A DNA stretch of 64,000 nt from Thiosocius teredinicola (GTDB lineage: Bacteria; Pseudomonadota; Gammaproteobacteria; Chromatiales; Chromatiaceae): the NCBI RefSeq assembly GCF_002009425.1, contig NZ_CP019936.1, forward strand, positions 4,389,297-4,453,296, given 5' to 3'. The notes beneath the pieces were generated by a model. It worked only from the letters and a program-made list of their open reading frames with translations. It did not search any database and was not told where the DNA came from. Shown piece after piece: positions 24,125 to 32,551 of the stretch. The position numbers and the translations under genes are program-made. Every line of letters begins with the position of its first letter. The first letter of the stretch is position 1.

Positions 24125-24787
24125 ATGACACAAGTTCGCGTTGAGAGCTTCACCCTATCGCTCGACGGATATGGCGCAGGCCCCAATCAGGATATCGACA
24201 ATCCGCTGGGTATCGGCGGAACGGATCTGCACCATTGGTTATTTCCGACACACACCTTTCAGCAGGCTCTGTTCAACAAGGATGGCGGCACAACGGGCCT
24301 CGACGACGCGTTCGCCTCGCGCGGCTTTCGCAACATGGGCGCATGGATTCTCGGAAGGAACATGTTCGGACCAGTTCGCGGCCCTTGGCCGGACATGAGC
24401 TGGAAGGGCTGGTGGGGCGACAATCCGCCATTCCACGTTCCAGTTTTCGTCTTGACTCACCATGCACGCCCGCCGATTGAGATGGAGGGTGGTACGACAT
24501 TTCATTTCGTCACGGGCGGCATTCACGAGGCACTCGATCGGGCCCGGGAGGCGGCTGCCGGAAAGGACGTGCGGATCGGTGGTGGCCCCAACATCATCCA
24601 GCAATATCTTCGCGAAGGACTTATCGATGAGCTGCACATCGCGATCTCGCCGGCATTGCTCGGCAACGGAGAGCGTCTGTTCGAAGGCGTCGACCTGCGC
24701 GCACTGGGATATGAATGCGTTGAATCGGTGGCGTCTGAGAAAGCCACGCATGTCGTCCTGCGCCATCCAGGGCACAATGCAACCTAG
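24125..24787 (+). CDS. Dihydrofolate reductase/RibD C-terminal family protein
   Basis: A 220-residue protein with the RibD-C/DHFR-like fold: VRVESFTLSLDGYGAGPNQ at the start, AWILGRNMFGPVRGPW, VPVFVLTHHARPPIEMEGGTTF, then DVRIGGGPNIIQQYLREGLIDELHIAISP (NADPH-binding and C-terminal signature). Family members are putative NADPH-dependent reductases; a true folate activity is not implied. It follows the YCII gene, a pairing seen in many soil and aquatic bacteria. Confidence 0.9.
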   Translation: MTQVRVESFTLSLDGYGAGPNQDIDNPLGIGGTDLHHWLFPTHTFQQALFNKDGGTTGLDDAFASRGFRNMGAWILGRNMFGPVRGPWPDMSWKGWWGDNPPFHVPVFVLTHHARPPIEMEGGTTFHFVTGGIHEALDRAREAAAGKDVRIGGGPNIIQQYLREGLIDELHIAISPALLGNGERLFEGVDLRALGYECVESVASEKATHVVLRHPGHNAT

Positions 24788-24850
24788 CAATCGATTGCAG
24801 CGGCGGGTCCAGACACGGCCCGCCTTTCTGACTAGGTTTTGGACTCTACA

Positions 24851-25276
24851 ATGAACGGACTCATTTACGCGGCGAAAGCGTTGACTGCCTTGTCTTTAGG
24901 CGCTGCCGCAGTCTTCTTTGCCATTGCTTACTTTGACGCGTCGGTACGCCTGGACTACTGGGCCTCACAGCCAGAAGGTCCGAACATGGATCCTCGCGTC
25001 ATTCTCTACCTGGTGTTTTATTGGTGGATAGCCACAGCTTTTCTGGCCTGCGTTATCGAACTGATACGTCGATGGGTTTTTGAGCGCCGTCGACTTTTCT
25101 GGTGGCAGCTACTGCTGGTAGGTTCCGCCTACCCCCTATACTTCAGCGATATCGGCTTGAGGCACATCTTCGATCAGGATATGGCAAGCCATGTTGGAAC
25201 CGCCCTCGCTTTGGCGTTGAATCCGTTTGTGGTGTACGCGATCGCCAAGGGATACGCCAAGTGTACGAACGCCTGA
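24851..25276 (+). CDS. Hypothetical membrane protein
   Basis: A 141-residue protein with about four hydrophobic segments (residues 6-28, 50-75, 83-100, 112-132) separated by short charged loops (ELIRRWVFERRR). No family recognised. ATG 24851 is chosen over a TTG four codons upstream. The next gene begins 59 bases later. Confidence 0.65.
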   Translation: MNGLIYAAKALTALSLGAAAVFFAIAYFDASVRLDYWASQPEGPNMDPRVILYLVFYWWIATAFLACVIELIRRWVFERRRLFWWQLLLVGSAYPLYFSDIGLRHIFDQDMASHVGTALALALNPFVVYAIAKGYAKCTNA

Positions 25277-25335
25277 TAGCCGTAGTAGATTCTTGGCCTC
25301 CACAGTTTGCCGCACATCTGAGAGAGCATAGAGGG

Positions 25336-26643
25336 ATGAATTTTTCGCATTGGATGCTGACCAAGCTCTTGGGGTTCGCCCTGACCACGCTGCTTTTCAG
25401 TTGCGGCACATCGGCCGCACCTTCACCCTCATTCGACATCAACGCTCCCGATGGCTGGCGCATCAGCGAACGCAGACCAGACGACGGCGTCATGGTTTAT
25501 ACCTCTCCCGATCGATCCGCCAGCGTAACCATAGGCCCAGCCGATCGCATCAAGGGCGGTGATGCCGAGGAGCTGTTGCGGCAGCTGGTTGGAGGGCTAA
25601 CGAAAGCCGGTACATTCAAAGCGTCGAGTAAGATCAACAGCCGCGACTCTGGCGAGACGGAGACAGCCGTCGTATATGGCGTTGGTGTTGAGCCTCAGCT
25701 AGGCAACAGCAAACGACACTCGCAGATCCTCATGGTGAAAACCCACCCCCAACACCATGCTCAGCGTTTCCTCGTTTCAATGATCAACAAGAAGAGCATC
25801 GACAAGCAAACGATGGCGGGGGTAGGCAGCCTCGTTGCCCAGGCCAATTTCCCACCTCCGACAAAAACGCCCCGGCGCATTGATTCAGAACGCGGCGAGC
25901 ACCAGGTGACCAGCAGGAACGACGATGCCTTGCGAGCGATCCGGTCGTCCTCCGAAGCCGACAACCACCTTCAGGCGATAATGGCAAAGGCGGGGAACGG
26001 CCTTCGAACCAAAGACATCAAGGCTGTCGTTCATCACTTCGGCGAGAAAAAATACGATGTCATTTCAGGTGTGTTCAAGTTCAACGAAGCCACCTTTCTC
26101 GTGTTGAAAGATGGCTGGGTGTACAAGAACCCCGAACTATTCCCCGAGGCGCTCGATGCCGAGGCTTCGCGACGTCTTGAGCCGGAACGATGGTCTAAAG
26201 ACAAGTTCGACGAACGTGTGGCCGAGGGAACGGTTATGAAGGCCCAGGACAAAGGCGCGCGCTTCAACCTGGCGGTGCACCGGCCCAATGCACATGGTGG
26301 CGCCTTCAACAGCATCGTCACGAATCGTGGCCTGGTGCTGCATAAGAACGGACGGTTTGAAACCAGCATGACGTCCTTGTCGAGCTCAACGGATGGCGTG
26401 AAGGAGACCTACGGCAGCACAACCAAGAGCAAGAAGGGAACCTTCAGCTCGACGTCGGCCGATAGCGGCACGCTTAACACCGTTACGATCAACAAAAACA
26501 GCCAAGGCGCCGACTTTCAAGGTCAGTACGAAATCGACGGCTTCAAAATCACCCTGTATTTCGACAGTGGCCGCGTTCGCACTGAGCTGTTTGCCACCGA
26601 TGGCGAACGAGTGATCCTGGGCAACCGCTACTATTTCCAGTAA
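25336..26643 (+). CDS. Hypothetical exported protein with central histidine/lysine-rich region
   Basis: A 435-residue protein with an N-terminal signal (LTKLLGFALTTLLFSCGTSAA; LFSC could be a lipobox). Residues 30-170 resemble the PsbP/DUF1795-like folds that follow 'PDGWRIS' (INAPDGWRISERRPDDGVMVYTSP). The second half has a different composition, rich in Ser/Thr/Lys, and ends with beta-strand repeats (GQYEIDGFKITLYFDSGRVRTELFA), probably an extracytoplasmic lipocalin-like barrel. Function unknown. ATG 25336 is preferred because it starts the signal peptide; an upstream start would add 78 unlikely residues. Confidence 0.7.
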   Translation: MNFSHWMLTKLLGFALTTLLFSCGTSAAPSPSFDINAPDGWRISERRPDDGVMVYTSPDRSASVTIGPADRIKGGDAEELLRQLVGGLTKAGTFKASSKINSRDSGETETAVVYGVGVEPQLGNSKRHSQILMVKTHPQHHAQRFLVSMINKKSIDKQTMAGVGSLVAQANFPPPTKTPRRIDSERGEHQVTSRNDDALRAIRSSSEADNHLQAIMAKAGNGLRTKDIKAVVHHFGEKKYDVISGVFKFNEATFLVLKDGWVYKNPELFPEALDAEASRRLEPERWSKDKFDERVAEGTVMKAQDKGARFNLAVHRPNAHGGAFNSIVTNRGLVLHKNGRFETSMTSLSSSTDGVKETYGSTTKSKKGTFSSTSADSGTLNTVTINKNSQGADFQGQYEIDGFKITLYFDSGRVRTELFATDGERVILGNRYYFQ

Positions 26644-26680
26644 GTTGCGTCAGCGAGCCGAGACAAAGAGCCAAGCGCTG

Positions 26681-26950
26681 ATGCCGACAAAGCCGACCAA
26701 GTTTCCAATCGTCAAACTCAGCCTGGCGGCCGGCACCGCGATTTCGTGCATGGTCGCACTTATGTATTGGGGGGCGATTCATGCCGGGCAGTGCGGCGAG
26801 AATTGGCTGTATAGAACACAGTTTGGTGTGTTTGCCTGCGATACCAACGATGAGGCCGGAGGCTGGCAGTGCTTCGAACGCTATGGCACCCTCAAGCATT
26901 ATCTTGGCCTTGAAGACGTAGATTGCAGCAAGCCCATCCAACCCCCTTGA
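26681..26950 (+). CDS. Hypothetical small single-span membrane protein
   Basis: An 89-residue protein with one N-terminal membrane anchor (LSLAAGTAISCMVALMYWGAI, residues 13-33) and a short periplasmic part containing four cysteines (QCGEN, FACDTN, WQCFER, DCSKP) that could form two disulfides. No family recognised. It lies 37 bases behind the preceding gene. Confidence 0.5.
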   Translation: MPTKPTKFPIVKLSLAAGTAISCMVALMYWGAIHAGQCGENWLYRTQFGVFACDTNDEAGGWQCFERYGTLKHYLGLEDVDCSKPIQPP

Positions 26951-26999
26951 TATCAATGCCGATCTTTTTGCGCATTGTCACCGACTAAAAGAGGCGCTT

Positions 27000-27308
27000 A
27001 TGAAAGCACGCTCTATTCTTCTGGTAGCTCTTGTTTCACTCACCTTATTCGGCTGCTCAGATTCGATTGAGACCAGTGAATTCGTGTGCGAGGGCGAAGA
27101 AATTGGCGTCTACACGCTCCACTTTCAAACCGGCGGCATTGGCTACCTGACCGCAAAGCACGGCGATCAGACTGTTTCCGGGGATTTCCTCTATGAGATC
27201 AATGGTGACAAGGTTGTGATTTCGGCTGCTGGAGATCGCATTCCGTTCATCTACAAGGATGGCGAATTAACTCCGGAATCGATATTCACTCAATGCACCA
27301 AAGGCTGA
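27000..27308 (+). CDS. Hypothetical small lipoprotein
   Basis: A 102-residue protein with lipobox LFGC (Cys19) after MKARSILLVALVSLTLF. The mature part is beta-rich (YTLHFQTGGIGYLTAKHGDQTVSGDFLYEING...) with three cysteines in all. AAAGAGG provides the ribosome-binding site. Function unknown. Confidence 0.7.
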   Translation: MKARSILLVALVSLTLFGCSDSIETSEFVCEGEEIGVYTLHFQTGGIGYLTAKHGDQTVSGDFLYEINGDKVVISAAGDRIPFIYKDGELTPESIFTQCTKG

Positions 27309-27402
27309 CGGACTGAGCGCAGGGCTGCGCCCCACCTTGAGATACAGGTGCACCCCCGTTGCCACAACAGATCGTCAAGCACTGTTACTGAGGATTCACA
27401 CA

Positions 27403-27774
27403 ATGCGCACATTTTTTCTGACACTCATCATCTGGCTTTGCCTGGCTTGCTTGGCGACAGCGCATGCAGACGCAGCGGTCGCGCCCGAGGGCTTCGACAC
27501 GTCGATGGTGTCGATTCTCGCGTGCCCGGAAAACCTCACACCCGTCCGACTGGCGACTGACGCTGAGATCGACACAATCAATGCCCGGATTGCCGCAGGA
27601 CAACTAAAGGACCGGGCAGGTGCAACAGTGCGAAACCCAATCGATGCCGCACTGATCCGAGAAGATAGCCGTATCGCCTATCGCTTCGATGGATCGGTTC
27701 CGGTGATGGTGATCGAACAGGGGCTGGTGTTGGACGATTCCGTGGGCCCTCCCGCGCCGGATAGCTACCGATAG
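27403..27774 (+). CDS. Trm112-like protein with signal peptide
   Basis: A 123-residue protein. After an N-terminal signal (MRTFFLTLIIWLCLACLATAHA) comes a Trm112/YcaR-type domain: VSILACPENLTPVRLATDAEI ... NARIAAGQLKDRAG ... LIREDSRIAYRFDGSVPVMVIEQGLVL. This is the arrangement of the longer bacterial Trm112 homologues, with the first CP retained but the second zinc-binding cysteine pair absent. Trm112 proteins are cytosolic activators of methyltransferases, so the export signal is unexpected. ATG 27403 has GAGG upstream; no internal start would remove the signal cleanly. Confidence 0.65.
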   Translation: MRTFFLTLIIWLCLACLATAHADAAVAPEGFDTSMVSILACPENLTPVRLATDAEIDTINARIAAGQLKDRAGATVRNPIDAALIREDSRIAYRFDGSVPVMVIEQGLVLDDSVGPPAPDSYR

Positions 27775-27860
27775 AGGATGCGTCCGGCCGAGACACAACC
27801 ACAAGTTCATGAGTTGAACGTACGATCGATCATCTTCGAACGAGAATCGGCACTACGCTA

Positions 27861-28316
27861 ATGGATCCTTACAAAACGCCCCAGTCCGACTTGATTCACA
27901 AAAGCAGTCGACCATACAAACCGGTCAAAGGTGTGCTTGCAGGCCTGGGCTACACCATCTTGCTGGCAACACTGGTCGGCTTGCTTTGGGCCGTAGCGAT
28001 TGGATTGATTCTGGGCTTCGATCTCACGTCTCCGGATATCGAATCCGTTTACTCTCAGAGCTTCATCTATCTGGCGGGTGACATGGTGCTGACCACGGCA
28101 ATGCTGTTTCTCGGAGGCCGGGCCGTTGGCTGGCGAAGCCCAGGCAAGGAACTCCGGTTCGGCTTTGTTCTAACCGCAATAACGGCCGCTATCTACCTTC
28201 TCGGTATGTTCAGTTTCGACGCATTTACCGCCTACCCGCTGTTCTATAATCTCGGCATTCTGGGACTGGTGGTGTTCGTGATACCCATCGGCGCTCGCAG
28301 CCAGGTGAATGCCTAG
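27861..28316 (+). CDS. Hypothetical four-helix membrane protein
   Basis: A 151-residue protein with a short polar N-terminus (MDPYKTPQSDLIHKSSRPYKP) of the kind seen in many small membrane proteins, then hydrophobic segments near 24-52, 68-88, 100-120 and 125-145. The N-terminal YKTPQSD resembles the start of the RDD protein at 29092 (YSPYTPPKS). Function unknown. Confidence 0.65.
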   Translation: MDPYKTPQSDLIHKSSRPYKPVKGVLAGLGYTILLATLVGLLWAVAIGLILGFDLTSPDIESVYSQSFIYLAGDMVLTTAMLFLGGRAVGWRSPGKELRFGFVLTAITAAIYLLGMFSFDAFTAYPLFYNLGILGLVVFVIPIGARSQVNA

Positions 28317-28345
28317 TAACGCATCCACTGCGACAGAGGAATGGA

Positions 28346-28852
28346 ATGAACAAAACAATAGGAAGTGCAGCTCTCTTGCTGTGTGCAGCCTACAGTGTTG
28401 CGGCAGACACTATTTCAGACAGGGCGAGCACCGACCAGGTGGAGATGGTGGCGTCGGACGACCCACATATGCGCAACGCATTTGCCAAAGCCAAGGCCAC
28501 GCTTGACGATTTTCTACAGCTATACCGAAACCCGAAAGAGAACATCAAGTGGTTCTCGGTGAAGGTTGGGTTTTCCGACGACAACTACACCGAATACTTT
28601 TGGATCGAGTCGTTTTCGGAGAACGATGGCCAGTTTCAAGGAACGATCGGGAACGAGCCTCGACTGGTCAAACACATCACAGCTGGCGAGGCCGTGACCT
28701 TTGAAAAGTCGGAGATCGTCGATTGGCTCTACCTCGACACTGCCGACAACCGCATGATGGGCAACTTCACCGCCTGCGCGATGTTGCAGAATACGCCGCC
28801 CGAAGAGGCAGCCCAGTTCAAGGCCAGCTACGGGCTTGAGTGCGACGATTGA
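28346..28852 (+). CDS. DUF2314 family exported protein
   Basis: A 168-residue protein with a signal peptide (MNKTIGSAALLLCAAYSVAA). The mature part follows the DUF2314 pattern: MRNAFAKAKATLDDFLQLY, WFSVKVGFSDDNYTEYFWIESF, FQGTIGNEP, ITAGEAVTFEKSEIVDWLYLD and MMGNFTACAML. DUF2314 domains are common in polymorphic-toxin immunity proteins and in uncharacterised genes; function here is unknown. Ribosome-binding site GAGGAATGGA. Confidence 0.82.
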   Translation: MNKTIGSAALLLCAAYSVAADTISDRASTDQVEMVASDDPHMRNAFAKAKATLDDFLQLYRNPKENIKWFSVKVGFSDDNYTEYFWIESFSENDGQFQGTIGNEPRLVKHITAGEAVTFEKSEIVDWLYLDTADNRMMGNFTACAMLQNTPPEEAAQFKASYGLECDD

Positions 28853-28890
28853 AACGAGCTTCTTTGCCCTACCACTAACGCTAAAACGAT

Positions 28891-28999
28891 AACGCCCTCG
28901 GGCGTTTACTTCCGGAGTTTGCCCGGCCTGGCCACTATTGCGTCTTCGTAGTGGTAAATTTGGCGGCCGGGATAGGCAAAAGCTGCCGCGCGGTAGCTT
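28891..28999. other. Three consecutive inverted repeats in a gene-free stretch
   Basis: First hairpin: AACGCCC/GGGCGTT (28891-28906). Second: a 63-bp nested palindrome (28918-28980) with TTTGCC/GGCAAA outside, CGGCC/GGCCG inside and CCACTA/TAGTGG at the tip. Third: AAGCTGCCGCGCGGTAGCTT (28980-28999), nearly self-complementary. The 239-bp interval between the DUF2314 and RDD genes holds nothing else recognisable. It could be a decayed attC or MITE-like element, or a structured leader. Confidence 0.5.
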
Positions 29000-29091
29000 G
29001 TTGCGATGACTTATCTTGGCGTGCACTTGCACGATTGAATAAGTATCTATGACCGCAGACTGCGGCATTGCCGATGGAAAGGAACTCCACA

Positions 29092-29559
29092 ATGAACGAC
29101 CAATACTCTCCTTATACCCCGCCGAAAAGTCACGTCGAGGCACAACCACCCGAGTCAATCGAGGTCGTGCCTGCGGGCAAAGGCCTGCGGATCGCGAACC
29201 TGTTCATCGACTACATCGGCCTCATGATTCTCGGGCTGATTATTGGATTGGCAACCTACGTGCTCTTTGAGGAGCGAGGCCTCGCCTATCTGGAATCGAT
29301 ACCCGACCTGGTCTATGGCGCCGTGCTGACCCTGTTGTACTACGTGACGCTCGAAGCCACGACGGGTCGAACCCTCGGTAAGTTGATTACCGGAACGCGG
29401 GTAGTCAACGAAGACGGACTGCCTGCATCGTTGGGACAGATTGTCGGCAGATCATTCGCACGCATGATCCCTTTCGAGGCCTTTTCTTTCCTCATCATCG
29501 ACAATGGCCGGGGCTGGCATGACAGCATACCGAAGACCTATGTCGTGAAGGTGCGGTAA
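29092..29559 (+). CDS. RDD family membrane protein
   Basis: A 155-residue RDD protein: RIANLFIDYIGLMILGLIIGLATY (first helix with the Asp-containing motif), a second helix near 72-92, then ATTGRTLGKLITGTRVVNEDG and the third segment. The family has three conserved Arg/Asp positions and unknown, possibly ion-transport, functions. The N-terminus YSPYTPPKS is a typical proline-rich leader. ATG 29092 has AAAGGAACTCC. The gene ends 22 bases before a strong bidirectional terminator. Confidence 0.85.
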   Translation: MNDQYSPYTPPKSHVEAQPPESIEVVPAGKGLRIANLFIDYIGLMILGLIIGLATYVLFEERGLAYLESIPDLVYGAVLTLLYYVTLEATTGRTLGKLITGTRVVNEDGLPASLGQIVGRSFARMIPFEAFSFLIIDNGRGWHDSIPKTYVVKVR

Positions 29560-29580
29560 CGATATGCCGCGGGCTAAACC

Positions 29581-29607
29581 AAGTGGGTCGACGTAATCGA
29601 CCCACTT
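29581..29607. terminator. Bidirectional terminator between convergent genes
   Basis: A perfect 11-bp stem AAGTGGGTCGA / TCGACCCACTT with loop CGTAA. Flanking words CGCGGGCTAA and TTAGCCGCG extend the pairing. Located between the RDD gene (+) and a PEP-CTERM-type gene (-). Confidence 0.8.
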
Positions 29608-29616
29608 GATGTTCGA

Positions 29617-30417
29617 TTAGCCGCGAGTTTCGTTTTTGAGATCGCGGCGGCGCAACCAGACAAGCCCACCGCTCAACAAGGCAAGCGTTCCAGGCGAGGC
29701 AACGCCTGCCGGATCGTCGGCAAATGCTTCGAATTGATATTCGATGTCGATGATACCGCTGATCCGTGAGATCGATTGCGTTCGACAGAGATCTTCATCG
29801 TCGGAACATTCGCCCGTCTGCGTCGACGCCCAAGCATGCACACCAATCAGGATCGGCTGATCGATAAAAGTCGCCAGCAAAGCGGCGTCGTCGATCAGCA
29901 ACGACTGATCACCCAGCGTAGCCGGGTCACCCCAGTTGGTCGACATACACCCACTCAGCCCATCACCGGCGCAGTACAGATCGGCGCTAAACGCCTTGTA
30001 CAACCAGGCATAATGGAATGTATCCGCCTGTCCCGGCAGCGTGACGCCGACAAAACCACTCATCGAGCCGTAACCCTGAGCGTCATCTTCGCAGAAGTAT
30101 TGGCAGAAGGTTGGATCCTTCGCGGCGAACATCGCTGAGTAGGTGATATAGGTACGCAGCCTGAACGACACCCCCGTTAGTACGCCTTGGGTGGAATCGA
30201 AGCCTTCCAGGGACACGGTGTGATGATCGGAATTCGAGCGTGTTACCCAACTGGAATTACTGTATCCGGTATCGGCCACAGCCCCCACGCGGAAGTACCC
30301 AGGATCATCAGGTGGTGCCCCGATACCCCCGATCAGTGCAGCGTTGGCAGTTGTAGTTGCAGCGATAGTAAGCGCGACGCCGAAGCCGGCGCGTTGGAAC
30401 AAAGTAGAAATCGACAT
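29617..30417 (-). CDS. PEP-CTERM-type exported protein
   Basis: A 266-residue protein with signal peptide (FGVALTIAATTTANA) and C-terminal sorting signal ASPGTLALLSGGLVWLRRRDLK, a PEP-CTERM variant (Pro-Gly, hydrophobic stretch, Arg cluster). The body includes three spaced cysteine pairs (FCQYFCEDD, YCAGDGLSGC, ECSDDEDLC) and ends in a predicted beta-sandwich. Third exosortase-type protein of this region. The 310-bp stretch between its start and the next gene (30418-30727) contains only promoter-like AT-rich sequence; no gene was recognised there. Confidence 0.82.
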   Translation of the reverse strand: MSISTLFQRAGFGVALTIAATTTANAALIGGIGAPPDDPGYFRVGAVADTGYSNSSWVTRSNSDHHTVSLEGFDSTQGVLTGVSFRLRTYITYSAMFAAKDPTFCQYFCEDDAQGYGSMSGFVGVTLPGQADTFHYAWLYKAFSADLYCAGDGLSGCMSTNWGDPATLGDQSLLIDDAALLATFIDQPILIGVHAWASTQTGECSDDEDLCRTQSISRISGIIDIEYQFEAFADDPAGVASPGTLALLSGGLVWLRRRDLKNETRG

Positions 30418-30727
30418 TTGTTATTCTCGTTTTGGATGCGGTCTAAGTGGCGCTGAAATGATAAATAAACAACAACGCCGAAACAACCGCATACGCTTCT
30501 AGATAGCGTGCTTTAGGAGAATAAAAATCTCGAACTCCTGTGGTCGAGTGATCGACTACCGGGTGAGAGAACCGTCCTACCAACAAGATGATCGCAAAGC
30601 ACGGCACAGTATGTTGCCGGTCGTAAATGACATTCGAACAGCGGGCTTTGCAATGAAACTGCGTGGCATCCACTCTCGCGATCTTGTTGTGTACGCTTAC
30701 GTCTACATCGAACCACAACGACCAAAA

Positions 30728-31159
30728 ATGAAAGCGAACATCATCGTCCTGATCGAAAACACCACTGAGAGCATCGAGGCCTCATTGAACAAGGCACTCG
30801 ATGCACACGAGCTCGACTGGGACGACGATGACTCCATCGAGAACCGTCACTGGGACTACTGGGTATTCGCCGACACCAACCTACCGCCGGACACCGAGCT
30901 TGCCGCCAGCTTCCCCAACGAGCGCGCCGAGCTGTTGGCCAATGCGAGCTTTGTCCGCAACCTCCCTGATGACTTCACGACCACCGGTGTGATCGGCCTC
31001 GACGGCAAGTGGATCGACGTCGACGACCACGGTTGGCGAATGCTCAAAGAGCCATCCGCAGCCAACGACGCAGCGCTTCAGGCATGGCAGCAACGGTTGC
31101 GCGAGGTGTTGGCGCACAACCGGGAACACATCGGCGTACACGTCAAAGTACATAGCTGA
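30728..31159 (+). CDS. Hypothetical acidic protein
   Basis: A 143-residue acidic protein (HELDWDDDDSIENRHWDYWVFADTNLP is typical) with no signal or membrane segment; the first 15 residues form a probable beta-strand and helix (ANIIVLIENTTESIEASL). The motif WDYW recurs in bacterial proteins of unknown role. ATG 30728 is preferred; the frame is open to 30548 but the extension has no ribosome-binding site. Not recognised further. Confidence 0.55.
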   Translation: MKANIIVLIENTTESIEASLNKALDAHELDWDDDDSIENRHWDYWVFADTNLPPDTELAASFPNERAELLANASFVRNLPDDFTTTGVIGLDGKWIDVDDHGWRMLKEPSAANDAALQAWQQRLREVLAHNREHIGVHVKVHS

Positions 31160-31398
31160 AGAGCGCTTCTACCCGCTCATCATTGCGCCTGTTTGCGCGC
31201 GACTCATTCGCCCGGCCGTAGGTGGTATCGGCCCGCACTCCAACTCGTTGCGCATCCGCTCCGAACCGGCAAACGACCTGTGTTGTGGCGCCCGTCTGCT
31301 TTTGTTCAGTTTTCTAAACACCCACGGGCCGTGGGTTTGCGTTCATCTGCAGCATAAGCTATACATTTCCTAAACAACACATGCCGCAATGCGAAACG

Positions 31399-31965
31399 AT
31401 GACCAAAATACCTAAACATTCCTCGGTCAAGGTGCTGATACTCATGGCAATTTTCGGGTTTGGATCTGGACATGCCGGCGACACGCAGACCCGCGATCTG
31501 CTCGATTACGACGTGCGCCGACTGGATAACGACGAAGTGGTCAATCTCAAAGCGACCTACGGCGGCAAGGTGGTGCTGGTCGTCAACACGGCAAGCAAAT
31601 GCGCCTTCACCGATCAGTACGAGGGCCTCGAGGCGCTGTACGCCGAATACGGTGACCGGGGACTGGTAGTACTGGGTTTTCCATCGAACGACTTCGGCGG
31701 CCAGGAGCCCGGATCGGAACAGCAGATCAAGGACTTCTGCCGGCTGACCTACAGCGTCAAGTTCCCGATGTTCGCCAAGACCCACGTGAAGAAAGGCAAG
31801 GCCGCTCCCTTTTTCGCCAACCTCGCCGAAACCGCCGGGCGCTACCCGAAGTGGAACTTTCATAAGTACCTGATCGGGCGCGACGGCAAATTGGTCGACA
31901 ACTACCTGAGCTTCACCGGCCCGCAGAGCGGCACCATTGTCAAAGCCATCGAGGCGCAACTCTGA
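31399..31965 (+). CDS. Glutathione peroxidase family protein, exported
   Basis: A 188-residue thioredoxin-fold peroxidase. VVNTASKCAFTDQYEGLEAL contains the peroxidatic cysteine, FPSNDFGGQEPGS the conserved Gln, and WNFHKYLIGRDG the Trp-Asn pair of the catalytic tetrad. A hydrophobic N-terminus (VKVLILMAIFGFGSGHAG) suggests export, so it probably reduces peroxides in the periplasm. ATG 31399 is chosen as the start of the signal; ATG 31381 is also in frame. The DUF3429 gene follows 2 bases after the stop, so the two are one operon. Confidence 0.9.
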   Translation: MTKIPKHSSVKVLILMAIFGFGSGHAGDTQTRDLLDYDVRRLDNDEVVNLKATYGGKVVLVVNTASKCAFTDQYEGLEALYAEYGDRGLVVLGFPSNDFGGQEPGSEQQIKDFCRLTYSVKFPMFAKTHVKKGKAAPFFANLAETAGRYPKWNFHKYLIGRDGKLVDNYLSFTGPQSGTIVKAIEAQL

Positions 31966-31967
31966 CC

Positions 31968-32435
31968 ATGCCCGAAACAGCAAGCACAAGCACCGCGTGG
32001 CAACGCGAGCGCGCATGGCTCGGCTACGCCGGACTGATTCCATTCATTGCCTGCGCGGTAGTCATCGCCAGCAACCCGCAGCCTGCCTGGACAAGCGTCG
32101 CGACCGATACCTTGCGCCACTACGCGGCCGTGATTGCGAGCTTTCTCGGGGCCGTGCATTGGGGCGTCGCCGCCGACCGTCACGATCCATTGCCGCATGC
32201 CCGCCTGCGCTGGGGCATCATGCCGGCGCTGATCGCGTGGACCCTGTTGGCACTACCACCGGCCTCCGCATTCTTTGGCTACGCCTTTCTGTTCGCGGCG
32301 ATTCTGTTCGTCGACCGCCGACTGCTGCCGGTACTCGACGATGCCTACCGCAGGCTGCGACTGCAACTCACCTCGATCGTCGTTGTCGCGCTACTGCTCG
32401 CAGGCTTCACGACCCCCGCAGGGCTTGCGACATGA
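31968..32435 (+). CDS. DUF3429 family membrane protein
   Basis: A 155-residue protein with four to five hydrophobic segments. RAWLGYAGLIPFIACAVVIA and HYAAVIASFLGAVHWGVA are the DUF3429 signature. Function unknown; members are often next to oxidative-stress or photolyase genes, as here. It begins 2 bases after the glutathione peroxidase stop codon. Confidence 0.88.
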   Translation: MPETASTSTAWQRERAWLGYAGLIPFIACAVVIASNPQPAWTSVATDTLRHYAAVIASFLGAVHWGVAADRHDPLPHARLRWGIMPALIAWTLLALPPASAFFGYAFLFAAILFVDRRLLPVLDDAYRRLRLQLTSIVVVALLLAGFTTPAGLAT

Positions 32436-32551
32436 CGCAGCGCAACGCACGACTTCGCTACCCCGCTGCCAACCGGTGTGAGCGCGCACTATCGAAAAGC
32501 ATCAAAACGATCTGCAGCCAGGCATGCAGACACACAAGCCAGGAGTAAGCC

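Noticed and set aside
7700-31400. Prophage or complete insertion sequence
   Set aside because: No phage structural, integrase or transposase gene can be recognised; the region is better explained by cassette-type acquisition.
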